6,203 nucleotides of DNA from Planctomycetales bacterium (GTDB lineage: Bacteria > Planctomycetota > Phycisphaerae > SM23-33): the NCBI GenBank assembly GCA_030642005.1, contig DAOWOP010000155.1, positions 1 to 6,203 on the forward strand, given 5' to 3'. How positions within the stretch are numbered: position 1 is the stretch's first letter; every line of letters starts with the position of its first letter. The notes beneath the pieces were generated by a model. It saw only the letters and a program-made list of their open reading frames with translations. It did not search any database and was not told the DNA's origin. Positions 1 to 5,185 of the stretch are shown in pieces. The position numbers were made by a program, and so were the translations under genes.

Positions 1-213
1 AGATGAGCGCCTCGTGCTTCGTAGCGAAGTACTTTGCTCTGCGAAGCCGCTACGCAAAGCAGAGTCGCTACTTCGCAGAGTAGCAAGCGAATCTGCTGGA
101 AACTTTTCTGTCCAAACAGACTTCCGGCAGATACGCTTCGCTTGCCGGCACTTTTACCCCCGATGTGCTTCAGATATCCAACAGGGTCCGATGGACCATT
201 TCGCCCCCGTCGG
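1..213. other. Gene-free left end with small hairpins
   Basis: I see no convincing gene here. The open frames are short, lack ribosome sites and run through inverted repeats. Besides the repeat cluster at 16-84 there is a hairpin with arms CCGGCA (124-129) and TGCCGG (143-148), and a perfect small hairpin GGTCC-GAT-GGACC at 185-197. The stretch lies beyond the terminator of the leftward cyclophilin gene, so it is probably intergenic sequence belonging to whatever lies to the left. Confidence 0.6.
16..84. repeat. Cluster of overlapping inverted repeats (REP-like)
   Basis: Several short words recur here in both orientations. CTTCG-TAG-CGAAG forms a hairpin at 17-29. CTCTGCGAAG (37-46) is the exact reverse complement of CTTCGCAGAG (71-80), and GCGAAGTA (24-31) of TACTTCGC (69-76), so alternative folds compete. 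The design resembles repetitive extragenic palindromes or a decayed small repeat element. Only one cluster is visible, so membership of a repeat family is inferred. Confidence 0.5.
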
Positions 214-260
214 AATAAATAAAAAGGCCGCCGCGTTCTGCGGCGACCTTTTGTTTTATT
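214..260 (-). terminator. Strong bidirectional Rho-independent terminator
   Basis: A GC-rich stem pairs GGCCGCCGC (226-234) with GCGGCGACC (240-248), with one mismatch and a five-base loop. It is extended by A-T pairs. The leftward transcript ends in TTTTTATTTATT and the rightward one in TTTTGTTTTATT, so it can work both ways. It starts about 30 nt beyond the cyclophilin stop codon and is the natural end of that transcript. Confidence 0.9.
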
Positions 261-290
261 CTTGCAGGCCGGTGCGATTTCCCCAAAGGG

Positions 291-1058
291 TTATTTCTTG
301 CGCCCCCGCCTTATCATTGCCAAACCGCAAACAGCCAACAGTCCCAACGTAGTCGGCTCGGGAACAGATACATTAACGAGTACGACATTATCGTTTGTTA
401 TCGGGACATAATTATAATAGTCGTCCGAGGTGTAGTTCCGCAGGGGCAGATCGCTGAAAACTCCCGAGACAGAGTTGGTAAAATTGAAAATATCCACCGC
501 GGCAATCGCATCTACCACATCCATGCCGTTGCCGAGAACCTCTCCGAATACAGTGAACCCGCCATTCTGGTTGTCCAGATTGGATGAGTTGTCGCCAAGG
601 TTGAAAAACCACTGATTCGTAGCAGAATCCGGACCGGTACCGGGGATAAGGTTGCCTTGGCCATCATATTGAGCACCAACTTTGGCCATTGCGATAGTCC
701 CGCGTATATTCGATCTTGAGGCATCAAACTCGTTGATGATCGGGGGGAAGTCGGGCACGGCCGGAAAATCGGTGGCTTCGACATGAGGCTGATCGTATGT
801 AAAACCGCCGCCCTGGATTATGAACCCCGGCATCGACCGGTGTATGAACGAGTCCTGATACCGCATGCTGGTAACGTAAGACAAAAAGTTCTGAACCGTA
901 ATCGGGGCGGATGTGTCGTACAATTGGACGTCGAACGAACCGAGGGACGTGTCAAAATGTGCAATTGTGTCCGCACTTACCGCCGACAAACTGAAAATCA
1001 GCGTGATGCACAGAAAAAGACCCGGAACCGCTAACCTGAAACCAAAAAAACGAACCAT
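291..1058 (-). CDS. Secreted cyclophilin-type peptidyl-prolyl isomerase with PEP-CTERM tail
   Basis: This 255-residue protein should catalyse cis-trans isomerisation of prolyl bonds outside the cytoplasm. Residues 1-29 form a signal peptide: basic start, hydrophobic core, likely cleavage after VSA (27-29). The cyclophilin domain spans about 31-230. It has the FIHRSMPGFIIQGG segment, with R74, F79 and Q82 matching the cyclophilin A catalytic Arg, Phe and Gln, then NQWFF (148-152) and VFGEV (170-174). The tail is a PEP-CTERM signal: VPEP (232-235), a short hydrophobic stretch, then RRGRKK at the end. Family knowledge says exosortase cuts such tails during surface sorting. The ATG at 1058 is preferred because AGGAGGA lies 7 nt upstream; a TTG at 1064 would sit almost on that site. 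The gene is monocistronic, with its own promoter and terminator. The substrate is unknown. Confidence 0.93.
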   Translation of the reverse strand: MVRFFGFRLAVPGLFLCITLIFSLSAVSADTIAHFDTSLGSFDVQLYDTSAPITVQNFLSYVTSMRYQDSFIHRSMPGFIIQGGGFTYDQPHVEATDFPAVPDFPPIINEFDASRSNIRGTIAMAKVGAQYDGQGNLIPGTGPDSATNQWFFNLGDNSSNLDNQNGGFTVFGEVLGNGMDVVDAIAAVDIFNFTNSVSGVFSDLPLRNYTSDDYYNYVPITNDNVVLVNVSVPEPTTLGLLAVCGLAMIRRGRKK

Positions 1059-1065
1059 GAGCAAA

Positions 1066-1072
1066 TCCTCCT
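1066..1072 (-). promoter_or_regulatory. Ribosome binding site that fixes the cyclophilin start
   Basis: On the minus strand AGGAGGA lies 7 nt before the ATG at 1058. It is only 1 nt from the alternative TTG at 1064, so it decides in favour of the ATG. Confidence 0.85.
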
Positions 1073-1213
1073 AAAAAAGTAGAATAGAGAGCGACCATTC
1101 TTCCGTTGAAACAGAGGCTTGACGCTCCGGGAAACAGAAACGAGCAGAACCGTCCATCCTTCCGAGCAAATACAACCCAAACGACAGCAATTGAGCACAA
1201 ATCGCGAAAAAGC

Positions 1214-1242
1214 ATCATAAGGGCAAACGGGCTTTTTGTCAA
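1214..1242 (-). promoter_or_regulatory. Near-consensus sigma-70 promoter for the cyclophilin gene
   Basis: Reading leftward, TTGACA (1242-1237) is followed after exactly 17 nt by TATGAT (1219-1214), one base from the TATAAT consensus. Transcription should start near 1207, leaving a leader of about 150 nt before the ATG at 1058. I see no recognised riboswitch in that leader. The start site is predicted from spacing only. Confidence 0.75.
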
Positions 1243-1330
1243 CCCGTTTTCTGATAAAGATAGCGTCAAGTATTGTGTGCTTGTCGCGACGGCCCGCGCC
1301 GTAGCCGGGTAAGTTCTGAAAAAACACACA

Positions 1331-1358
1331 AGGACTGGCCACTTAAGTGGCCAGTCCT
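1331..1358. repeat. Perfect 28-bp palindrome, left copy of the CTGGCCACT pair
   Basis: AGGACTGGCCACTT is followed directly by its exact reverse complement. The 20-bp core recurs at 2006-2027 with one changed base. To the left, the minus strand has TTTTTT a few bases beyond the stem; to the right there is only GTTTT. It could therefore act as a leftward terminator, a protein site, or one end of an element. No gene runs into it from the left on the plus strand. Confidence 0.8.
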
Positions 1359-1381
1359 CAGTTTTGATTCGGAGCCCATCC

Positions 1382-1409
1382 GTTCACATCTGCGCGCGCA
1401 AACGTGAAC
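1382..1409. repeat. 28-bp palindrome, imperfect copy 1
   Basis: The right half, GCGCAAACGTGAAC, is identical to the right half of the copy at 1492-1519. The left half, GTTCACATCTGCGC, differs from it at two bases (1388 and 1390). The two copies start exactly 110 bp apart in the same intergenic region. This is the arrangement expected of paired operator sites for a dimeric DNA-binding protein. Confidence 0.8.
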
Positions 1410-1428
1410 GCGCTTTGGACACTTCGGG

Positions 1429-1464
1429 ATTTTTTTGAAAAAAATTAACTACCGGCCGGGCCGG
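1429..1464. repeat. T7-G-A7 tract and CCGGCC-G-GGCCGG palindrome
   Basis: Two further odd-centred palindromes lie between the 28-bp copies. One is seven T, one G, seven A, flanked by A and T (1429-1445), which may be bent or easily melted. The other is CCGGCC-G-GGCCGG (1452-1464). The sharp AT-rich to GC-rich change within 36 bp is visible; any function is guesswork. Confidence 0.5.
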
Positions 1465-1491
1465 GAGTTGCCGATTTCACGCCCATTTTTA

Positions 1492-1519
1492 GTTCACGTT
1501 TGCGCGCGCAAACGTGAAC
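1492..1519. repeat. 28-bp palindrome, perfect copy 2 (candidate operator)
   Basis: GTTCACGTTTGCGC is followed by its exact reverse complement. Directly downstream is a weak -10-like TAATAT (1528-1533), so the palindrome would cover the -35 position of a rightward promoter. The small HTH-like gene starts at 1603. Together these suggest an autoregulatory operator, which is an inference. Confidence 0.75.
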
Positions 1520-1551
1520 ACAAATGTTAATATGGGGGCAGGCCAGGTGGA

Positions 1552-1572
1552 GGGCGAGCACTGTGCTCGCCC
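1552..1572 (+). promoter_or_regulatory. GC-rich hairpin in the leader of the HTH gene
   Basis: GGGCGAGCAC and GTGCTCGCCC flank a single T, a perfect 21-nt inverted repeat. It ends 18 nt before the ribosome site of the gene at 1603. No T-run follows, so it is not a standard terminator. It may shape translation of the small gene or be another protein-binding site. Confidence 0.55.
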
Positions 1573-1590
1573 GTAAGAATGGTTATATGT

Positions 1591-1596
1591 AAGGAG
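1591..1596 (+). promoter_or_regulatory. Ribosome binding site that fixes the start at 1603
   Basis: AAGGAG lies 6 nt before the ATG at 1603. It lies downstream of the in-frame ATG at 1579, so it supports the shorter, 105-residue product. Confidence 0.85.
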
Positions 1597-1602
1597 AAGA
1601 TC

Positions 1603-1920
1603 ATGCCGGGCTGGGAAAACCTTTGCGAACTGTTGCACAACGAAGACATGGACGCCCAGGACATAATAATCGCCCTCGGCGTCAAGCCGTCGCGCCTGCG
1701 ACGGATGCTGCAATCGAAACGGCTCGAGTCCCGTCTGGCGGTAATCGAAGCCGTTGCCAACAAAAAGGCCGGCCACGCCGTTGTCGCGAGCATTGCGCCG
1801 ACAGTACAAAAACTGACCGAACTGACCGAATCGCAACGGCCTGAAACCGCCCGGCGAGCATGTCTCGACGTGCTCGAGACTGCGATGAGAATCTTCAGAA
1901 GTGAAAGAATACAAAAATAG
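1603..1920 (+). CDS. Small helix-turn-helix-like protein of unknown function
   Basis: I do not recognise a named family. The 105-residue product is soluble and almost entirely helical by eye, with no signal peptide. Residues 17-41 (DAQDIIIALGVKPSRLRRML and on) read as a helix-turn-helix: a short helix, the LGVKPS turn, then an Arg-rich recognition helix. Residues 44-98 form charged amphipathic helices, including the segment ETARRACLDVLETAM (81-95). An N-terminal HTH with a helical tail of this kind resembles phage small-terminase-like and short HTH proteins, but that is weak similarity of layout only. The start at 1603 is chosen for its ribosome site; an ATG at 1579 would add eight residues. 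The gene stands alone, with six palindromes upstream and a hairpin downstream. Control of its own promoter through the 28-bp palindromes is plausible but unproven. Confidence 0.78.
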   Translation: MPGWENLCELLHNEDMDAQDIIIALGVKPSRLRRMLQSKRLESRLAVIEAVANKKAGHAVVASIAPTVQKLTELTESQRPETARRACLDVLETAMRIFRSERIQK

Positions 1921-2005
1921 GTCATAGGGAGTAGGGAAAAACAGAAAGGAACGGAAACAGGGTCTTGGGAAAAGATATCAATATGCGATTCGTTGATTTT
2001 AGGAA

Positions 2006-2027
2006 CCTGGCCACTGAAGTGGCCAGG
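2006..2027. repeat. Right copy of the CTGGCCACT hairpin pair
   Basis: CCTGGCCACT and AGTGGCCAGG flank a two-base GA loop. The central 20 bp match the 1331-1358 palindrome except for one base at the centre. It lies 85 nt after the stop of the HTH gene and could end its transcript, though what follows (CCTTGTTCTGCTTT) is a poor T-run. The left and right copies together bracket the HTH gene and its palindromes. Confidence 0.7.
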
Positions 2028-2066
2028 CCTTGTTCTGCTTTCGACGCCTTTGAATTAATCTTAAAA

Positions 2067-2075
2067 GTTCACGTT
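2067..2075 (+). promoter_or_regulatory. Isolated half-site of the 28-bp palindrome
   Basis: GTTCACGTT equals the first nine bases of the palindrome half at 1492. It is followed by a different sequence. It lies about 200 bp before purB. A nine-base match can arise by chance, so this is only a candidate extra binding site. Confidence 0.3.
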
Positions 2076-2130
2076 GTTCGCGGCTTGAAACCGCAACCCA
2101 TTATCCAGCAAGGGATTACGAATTTCACCC

Positions 2131-2230
2131 CCAGCCCCAATGGTTCCCAATCGGCCCGAATTGTTCCGAACCGGCACGTTTCGGTCCGTACCGTTCCGTA
2201 TCGGTCCGAACGGTTCCAGACCGTACCTGT
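2131..2230 (+). repeat. Degenerate 10-bp tandem array, about ten units
   Basis: Cut every 10 bases, the sequence falls into ten units close to TCGGTCCGAA. Unit 2201-2210 matches exactly, and 2151-2160 and 2181-2190 differ by one base; the outer units fit less well. Position 7 is C in all ten units and position 3 is G in nine. No base is inserted or lost between units. The array ends about 50 bp before purB. One frame stays open through it, but it has a TTG start and no family resemblance, so I do not call it a gene. Confidence 0.75.
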
Positions 2231-2243
2231 TTCGGGTTAACGG

Positions 2244-2272
2244 ATGACAAAGAGAATCAAGAGTGCTAAACT
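2244..2272 (+). promoter_or_regulatory. Weak candidate promoter abutting purB
   Basis: ATGACA (2244-2249) and TAAACT (2267-2272) are 17 nt apart, five and four matches to the sigma-70 boxes. TATAAC at 2273-2278 is a better -10 box but badly spaced. Either would start transcription within a few bases of the purB ATG at 2282, implying almost no leader. The call is tentative. Confidence 0.3.
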
Positions 2273-2281
2273 TATAACGCT

Positions 2282-3712
2282 ATGAACGACCACATCGAAT
2301 ACGAAAGTCCGCTCACCGGGCGGTATGCCGGATCGGAAATGCGGGAACTGTTCGGCGCTCAACGCAAATTCTCAACCTGGCGACGGCTGTGGCTTGCATT
2401 GGCCGAAGCCCAGCAGAAACTTGGCCTGAACATCTCCGACGAACAGATCAAGGCGATGGCCGACCACCTCGACGACATTGATTTCGCCGCAGCGGCCCAA
2501 TACGAAAAGAAGTTCCGCCACGACGTAATGGCCCACATCCACACCTTCGGCGACGCCGCGCCGGCGGCAAGGGGAATTATCCACCTCGGCGCTACCAGCC
2601 AGTTCGTCGTCGATAATACCGACCTGATACTGATGCGCGAGGCGATGGACATTCTCGCCGGTCTCCTTGCCGGCGTTATTGACGCGCTCGGCTCACTGGC
2701 GAAGCGATACCGATCTCTGCCATGTCTGGGATTTACGCACTTTCAGCCTGCACAACTGACGACGTTCGGAAAGCGAGCGGCCGTCTGGTGCTATGACTTC
2801 GTGATGGACCTGGGCGAACTTCAGCACCGTCTTGACTTGCTGGCGTTCCGGTCGGTCAAGGGCGCCACCGGCACGCAGGATAGTTTCCTGGCGCTGTTCG
2901 AGGGAGATCACCGGAAGGTCCAGGCGCTGGAAAAGGCGGTGGCCGAAAAGATGGGCTTTGAGCGGATCTGCCCCGTTACGGGCCAGACCTACAGCCGGAA
3001 GGTCGATGCCCAGGTCGCCGCCGCCCTGGCGGGGATCGGCGCATCGGTGCACAAGTTCTGCAACGACGTTCGGCTGATGAGCGGTATGAAGGAAGTCGAT
3101 GAGCCGTTTGGCTCGAAGCAGGTCGGCTCAAGCGCAATGCCGTACAAACGCAACCCGATGCGCTGCGAGCGAGCGACGGCCCTGTCGCGGTTCCTGATGG
3201 ACGTGTCGGCTTCGCCGCTGCACACAGCCGCAGAGCAGTGGCTTGAGCGGTCGCTGGACGATTCGGCCAATAAGCGTCTGGCGATTCCCGAGGCGTTCCT
3301 GGCCGCTGACGGCATACTGCGGATCGTCCTGAACGTCGCGCGCGGGCTTCTGGTGTACGAAGGGTCGATCGCTTCGCACGTCGCCGCCGAGTTGCCCTTC
3401 ATGGCTACCGAGCGAATCCTGATGGAGTCAGTCAAAGCCGGCGCCGACAGGCAGGACCTGCATGAGAAGATACGTCAACACTCCATCGCCGCCGGCGAAC
3501 AGGTGAAAGTCCACGGCCGGGAAAACGATTTGATTTCCCGCATCAAGGCCGACGCAGCCTTTGCGAACGTGGACATTGATTCACTGCTGGAGCCTTCTGC
3601 GTTCATCGGTCGCGCACCGCAGCAGGTCGATGAATTCATCGCCGCTCACGTCGAACCCGTCCGCCGGCACTACGCGCACAAACTAAACGCCGACGCGGAA
3701 CTGGAGGTCTGA
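2282..3712 (+). CDS. purB: Adenylosuccinate lyase, long eukaryote-like type
   Basis: This cytoplasmic enzyme of the fumarase/aspartase superfamily acts twice in purine synthesis. It splits SAICAR to AICAR plus fumarate, and adenylosuccinate to AMP plus fumarate. The 476 residues cover the whole fold. Visible marks are RHDVMAH (79-85), GATS (103-106), FTHFQPAQLTT (151-161) with the catalytic-region His153, GQTYSRKVD (234-242), the family signature GSSAMPYKRNP (282-292) carrying the catalytic serine loop, and DDSANKR (326-332). From memory, the text is strikingly close to human ADSL along its length, including LPFMATE (371-377). No catalytic residue appears lost. The start is secure: an in-frame TAA lies at 2267-2269 and the first conserved motif (YESPLTGRY) begins at residue 7. 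No Shine-Dalgarno site precedes it. It stands alone, convergent with murD. Confidence 0.96.
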   Translation: MNDHIEYESPLTGRYAGSEMRELFGAQRKFSTWRRLWLALAEAQQKLGLNISDEQIKAMADHLDDIDFAAAAQYEKKFRHDVMAHIHTFGDAAPAARGIIHLGATSQFVVDNTDLILMREAMDILAGLLAGVIDALGSLAKRYRSLPCLGFTHFQPAQLTTFGKRAAVWCYDFVMDLGELQHRLDLLAFRSVKGATGTQDSFLALFEGDHRKVQALEKAVAEKMGFERICPVTGQTYSRKVDAQVAAALAGIGASVHKFCNDVRLMSGMKEVDEPFGSKQVGSSAMPYKRNPMRCERATALSRFLMDVSASPLHTAAEQWLERSLDDSANKRLAIPEAFLAADGILRIVLNVARGLLVYEGSIASHVAAELPFMATERILMESVKAGADRQDLHEKIRQHSIAAGEQVKVHGRENDLISRIKADAAFANVDIDSLLEPSAFIGRAPQQVDEFIAAHVEPVRRHYAHKLNADAELEV

Positions 3713-3722
3713 TAAATTCGAA

Positions 3723-3775
3723 AACTTGATATTCCACTTTGGAACCTCAAGTTGGGACGGCAGAAAAAACCGTCC
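3723..3775 (+). terminator. Two stem-loops after purB
   Basis: The first is AACTTGA (3723-3729) with TCAAGTT (3747-3753), enclosing TTCCA-CTT-TGGAA (3732-3744). The second is GGACGG (3755-3760) with CCGTCC (3770-3775) around an A-rich loop. They start 10 nt after the purB stop. No U-run follows, so they may act as mRNA-stabilising or weak terminator structures. Confidence 0.45.
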
Positions 3776-3789
3776 AGGAAAAAGAAGCG

Positions 3790-3814
3790 TTGAGGTCACA
3801 TTTTGTGATCTCAA
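3790..3814 (-). terminator. Stem-loop after murD
   Basis: TTGAGGTCACA and TGTGATCTCAA pair over 11 positions, with one mismatch or wobble, around a TTT loop. On the leftward transcript it follows the murD stop by 22 nt, and TTCTTTTT comes shortly after. This makes it a plausible but modest terminator for murD. Confidence 0.5.
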
Positions 3815-3836
3815 GATAATTATGAGAAGGCCTTAC

Positions 3837-5153
3837 CTAATTCTGAACAAGTCGCACGAACGTTTCGCCGCATTGTTCGTAGTTGCGGAATTGGTCGAAA
3901 CTCGCGCAGGCGGGCGAGAGGAGCACCACGTCGCCGGATGCGGTGAGGTCGCAAGCGGCGGCGACGGCGGCGGCAAACTCCGGCGCGCGAATGACGGACG
4001 GTGCACCGGCATCGGGTCGTGCTTGTTCGACGCCGCGGGCGATTGTTTCGCCGGTTTGCCCCGTCGCTATGACGGTTTTGGCCCGGCCGGCCAGGGCGAT
4101 GCACAACTCGTCGAAATCGACTTTTTTGTCATAGCCGCCGACGATGATGACGACGCTACGAGGGGCAAAGGCTTCAATCGCGACGACCGCCCCGGCCGGC
4201 GTGGTGCATTTGGAGTCGTTGAAATATCGCACGCCGTCGCGCTCGGCGACAAGTTGGAGCCTGTGAGGAAGGCCTGTGAAACCCGACAAAGCCTCGGCTG
4301 CGACGGAGCGCGACACGTCGAACTGTCTCGCCGCCGAGAAGGCTGCCTGGGCGTTGGCCTGGTTGTGCGACCCGGGGACATTCAGGTCAAACGCTTCATC
4401 GGCGGCGCTGAAGGTGTCCGTCCTGCCTGGGGCCTGACCGGCCCAGGATGCCACCTCATCATCGTCGCGATTGACGATCAGCACGTCGTCGGGGCCTTGG
4501 AAGCGGAAGATATTTTTCTTGGCGTCGGCGTATTCGGCCATGCTGCCGTGGCGGTCGAGGTGGTTGGGATGAAGATTGGTAACGACCGCTACATGCGGGC
4601 TTTGCGCGAGCAGAGGCAGGTAAGTCAGTTGGAAACTGGACAGTTCCAGGACAACGACGTGATCTGGGGCGATGTCCGGCAGGCTCTCCAGCAGGCTCCC
4701 GCCGATGTTGCCGCCGACGTAGGTTTGCCTGACGCTTGCAAGTATCTCGCCGGTCATTGCGGTGGTGGTCGATTTACCGACCGAGCCTGTAATACCCACG
4801 ACCGGCGCGCCGCAGCGGGCGAGGAACAGATTTATCTCGGTCGTCAGTTCGACGCCGGCGTCGCGGGCCGCCTGAAGATAAGGCGAGTCGAACGGCACAG
4901 CGGGGTTGACAACAACCAGGTCGGTTTCGACGAAATCCGACTCTTCGTGCCCGCCGAGGTGCAGCGTTACGTTCAGTCCCTCAAGTTCTCCGAGCGGTTC
5001 GGCGAGTTCTTCAGCCCGGGCCTGGTCGGAAACCGTTACGGAAGCGCCCTGTTCGATGAGCCAGCGCGTTACACCCAGCCCGCCCCCGAACCGGCCCAGA
5101 CCCATTACCGTTACGCGTTTGCCGGAGAGGTTTTTCTCAATTGATTGTAACAT
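3837..5153 (-). CDS. murD: UDP-N-acetylmuramoyl-L-alanine--D-glutamate ligase
   Basis: MurD adds D-glutamate to UDP-MurNAc-L-alanine with ATP, in the cytoplasmic stage of peptidoglycan synthesis. At 438 residues it has normal length. The N-terminal Rossmann-like domain shows VMGLGRFGGG (16-25). The central ATPase domain has the P-loop GITGSVGKSTT (120-130), ELSSFQL (170-176, typical of MurD rather than MurC, E or F), HLDRHGSM (198-205), and K212 at the expected carbamylated lysine. HNQANAQAA follows at 263-271. The C-terminal domain has LPHR (295-298), NDSKCTTP (312-319), GGYDKKVDF (339-347) and LLSPACASFDQF (411-422). The P-loop reads SV where TN is usual. The ATG is 32 nt after the M16 stop, so co-transcription is likely. 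Its ribosome site is weak (GGAAA about 8 nt upstream). Confidence 0.96.
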   Translation of the reverse strand: MLQSIEKNLSGKRVTVMGLGRFGGGLGVTRWLIEQGASVTVSDQARAEELAEPLGELEGLNVTLHLGGHEESDFVETDLVVVNPAVPFDSPYLQAARDAGVELTTEINLFLARCGAPVVGITGSVGKSTTTAMTGEILASVRQTYVGGNIGGSLLESLPDIAPDHVVVLELSSFQLTYLPLLAQSPHVAVVTNLHPNHLDRHGSMAEYADAKKNIFRFQGPDDVLIVNRDDDEVASWAGQAPGRTDTFSAADEAFDLNVPGSHNQANAQAAFSAARQFDVSRSVAAEALSGFTGLPHRLQLVAERDGVRYFNDSKCTTPAGAVVAIEAFAPRSVVIIVGGYDKKVDFDELCIALAGRAKTVIATGQTGETIARGVEQARPDAGAPSVIRAPEFAAAVAAACDLTASGDVVLLSPACASFDQFRNYEQCGETFVRLVQN

Positions 5154-5185
5154 TGCCGATTTTCCGACAGAAGCGGTGGGTGTCT

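Noticed and set aside
14..352. 112-codon plus-strand frame at the left end
   Set aside because: It spans inverted repeats, the terminator at 214-260 and the 3' end of the cyclophilin gene, with no ribosome site and no domain.
952..1329. 125-codon minus-strand frame overlapping the cyclophilin start
   Set aside because: It covers the promoter and leader of the cyclophilin gene and continues into its coding region in another frame, with no family features.
1331..1519. Possible CRISPR array from repeated palindromes
   Set aside because: There are only two copies of the 28-bp palindrome, 110 bp apart, with unlike sequence between them and no cas genes. Spacing and number do not fit.
1965..2240. 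Open frame of 91 codons between the HTH gene and purB
   Set aside because: It starts at TTG without a proper ribosome site. It runs through the 2006-2027 hairpin and the decamer array, and its product has no recognisable domain.
3726..5144. Long 472-codon plus-strand frame over murD
   Set aside because: It is the antisense shadow of murD, whose protein shows every family motif. The plus-strand product has none and is a by-product of high GC.
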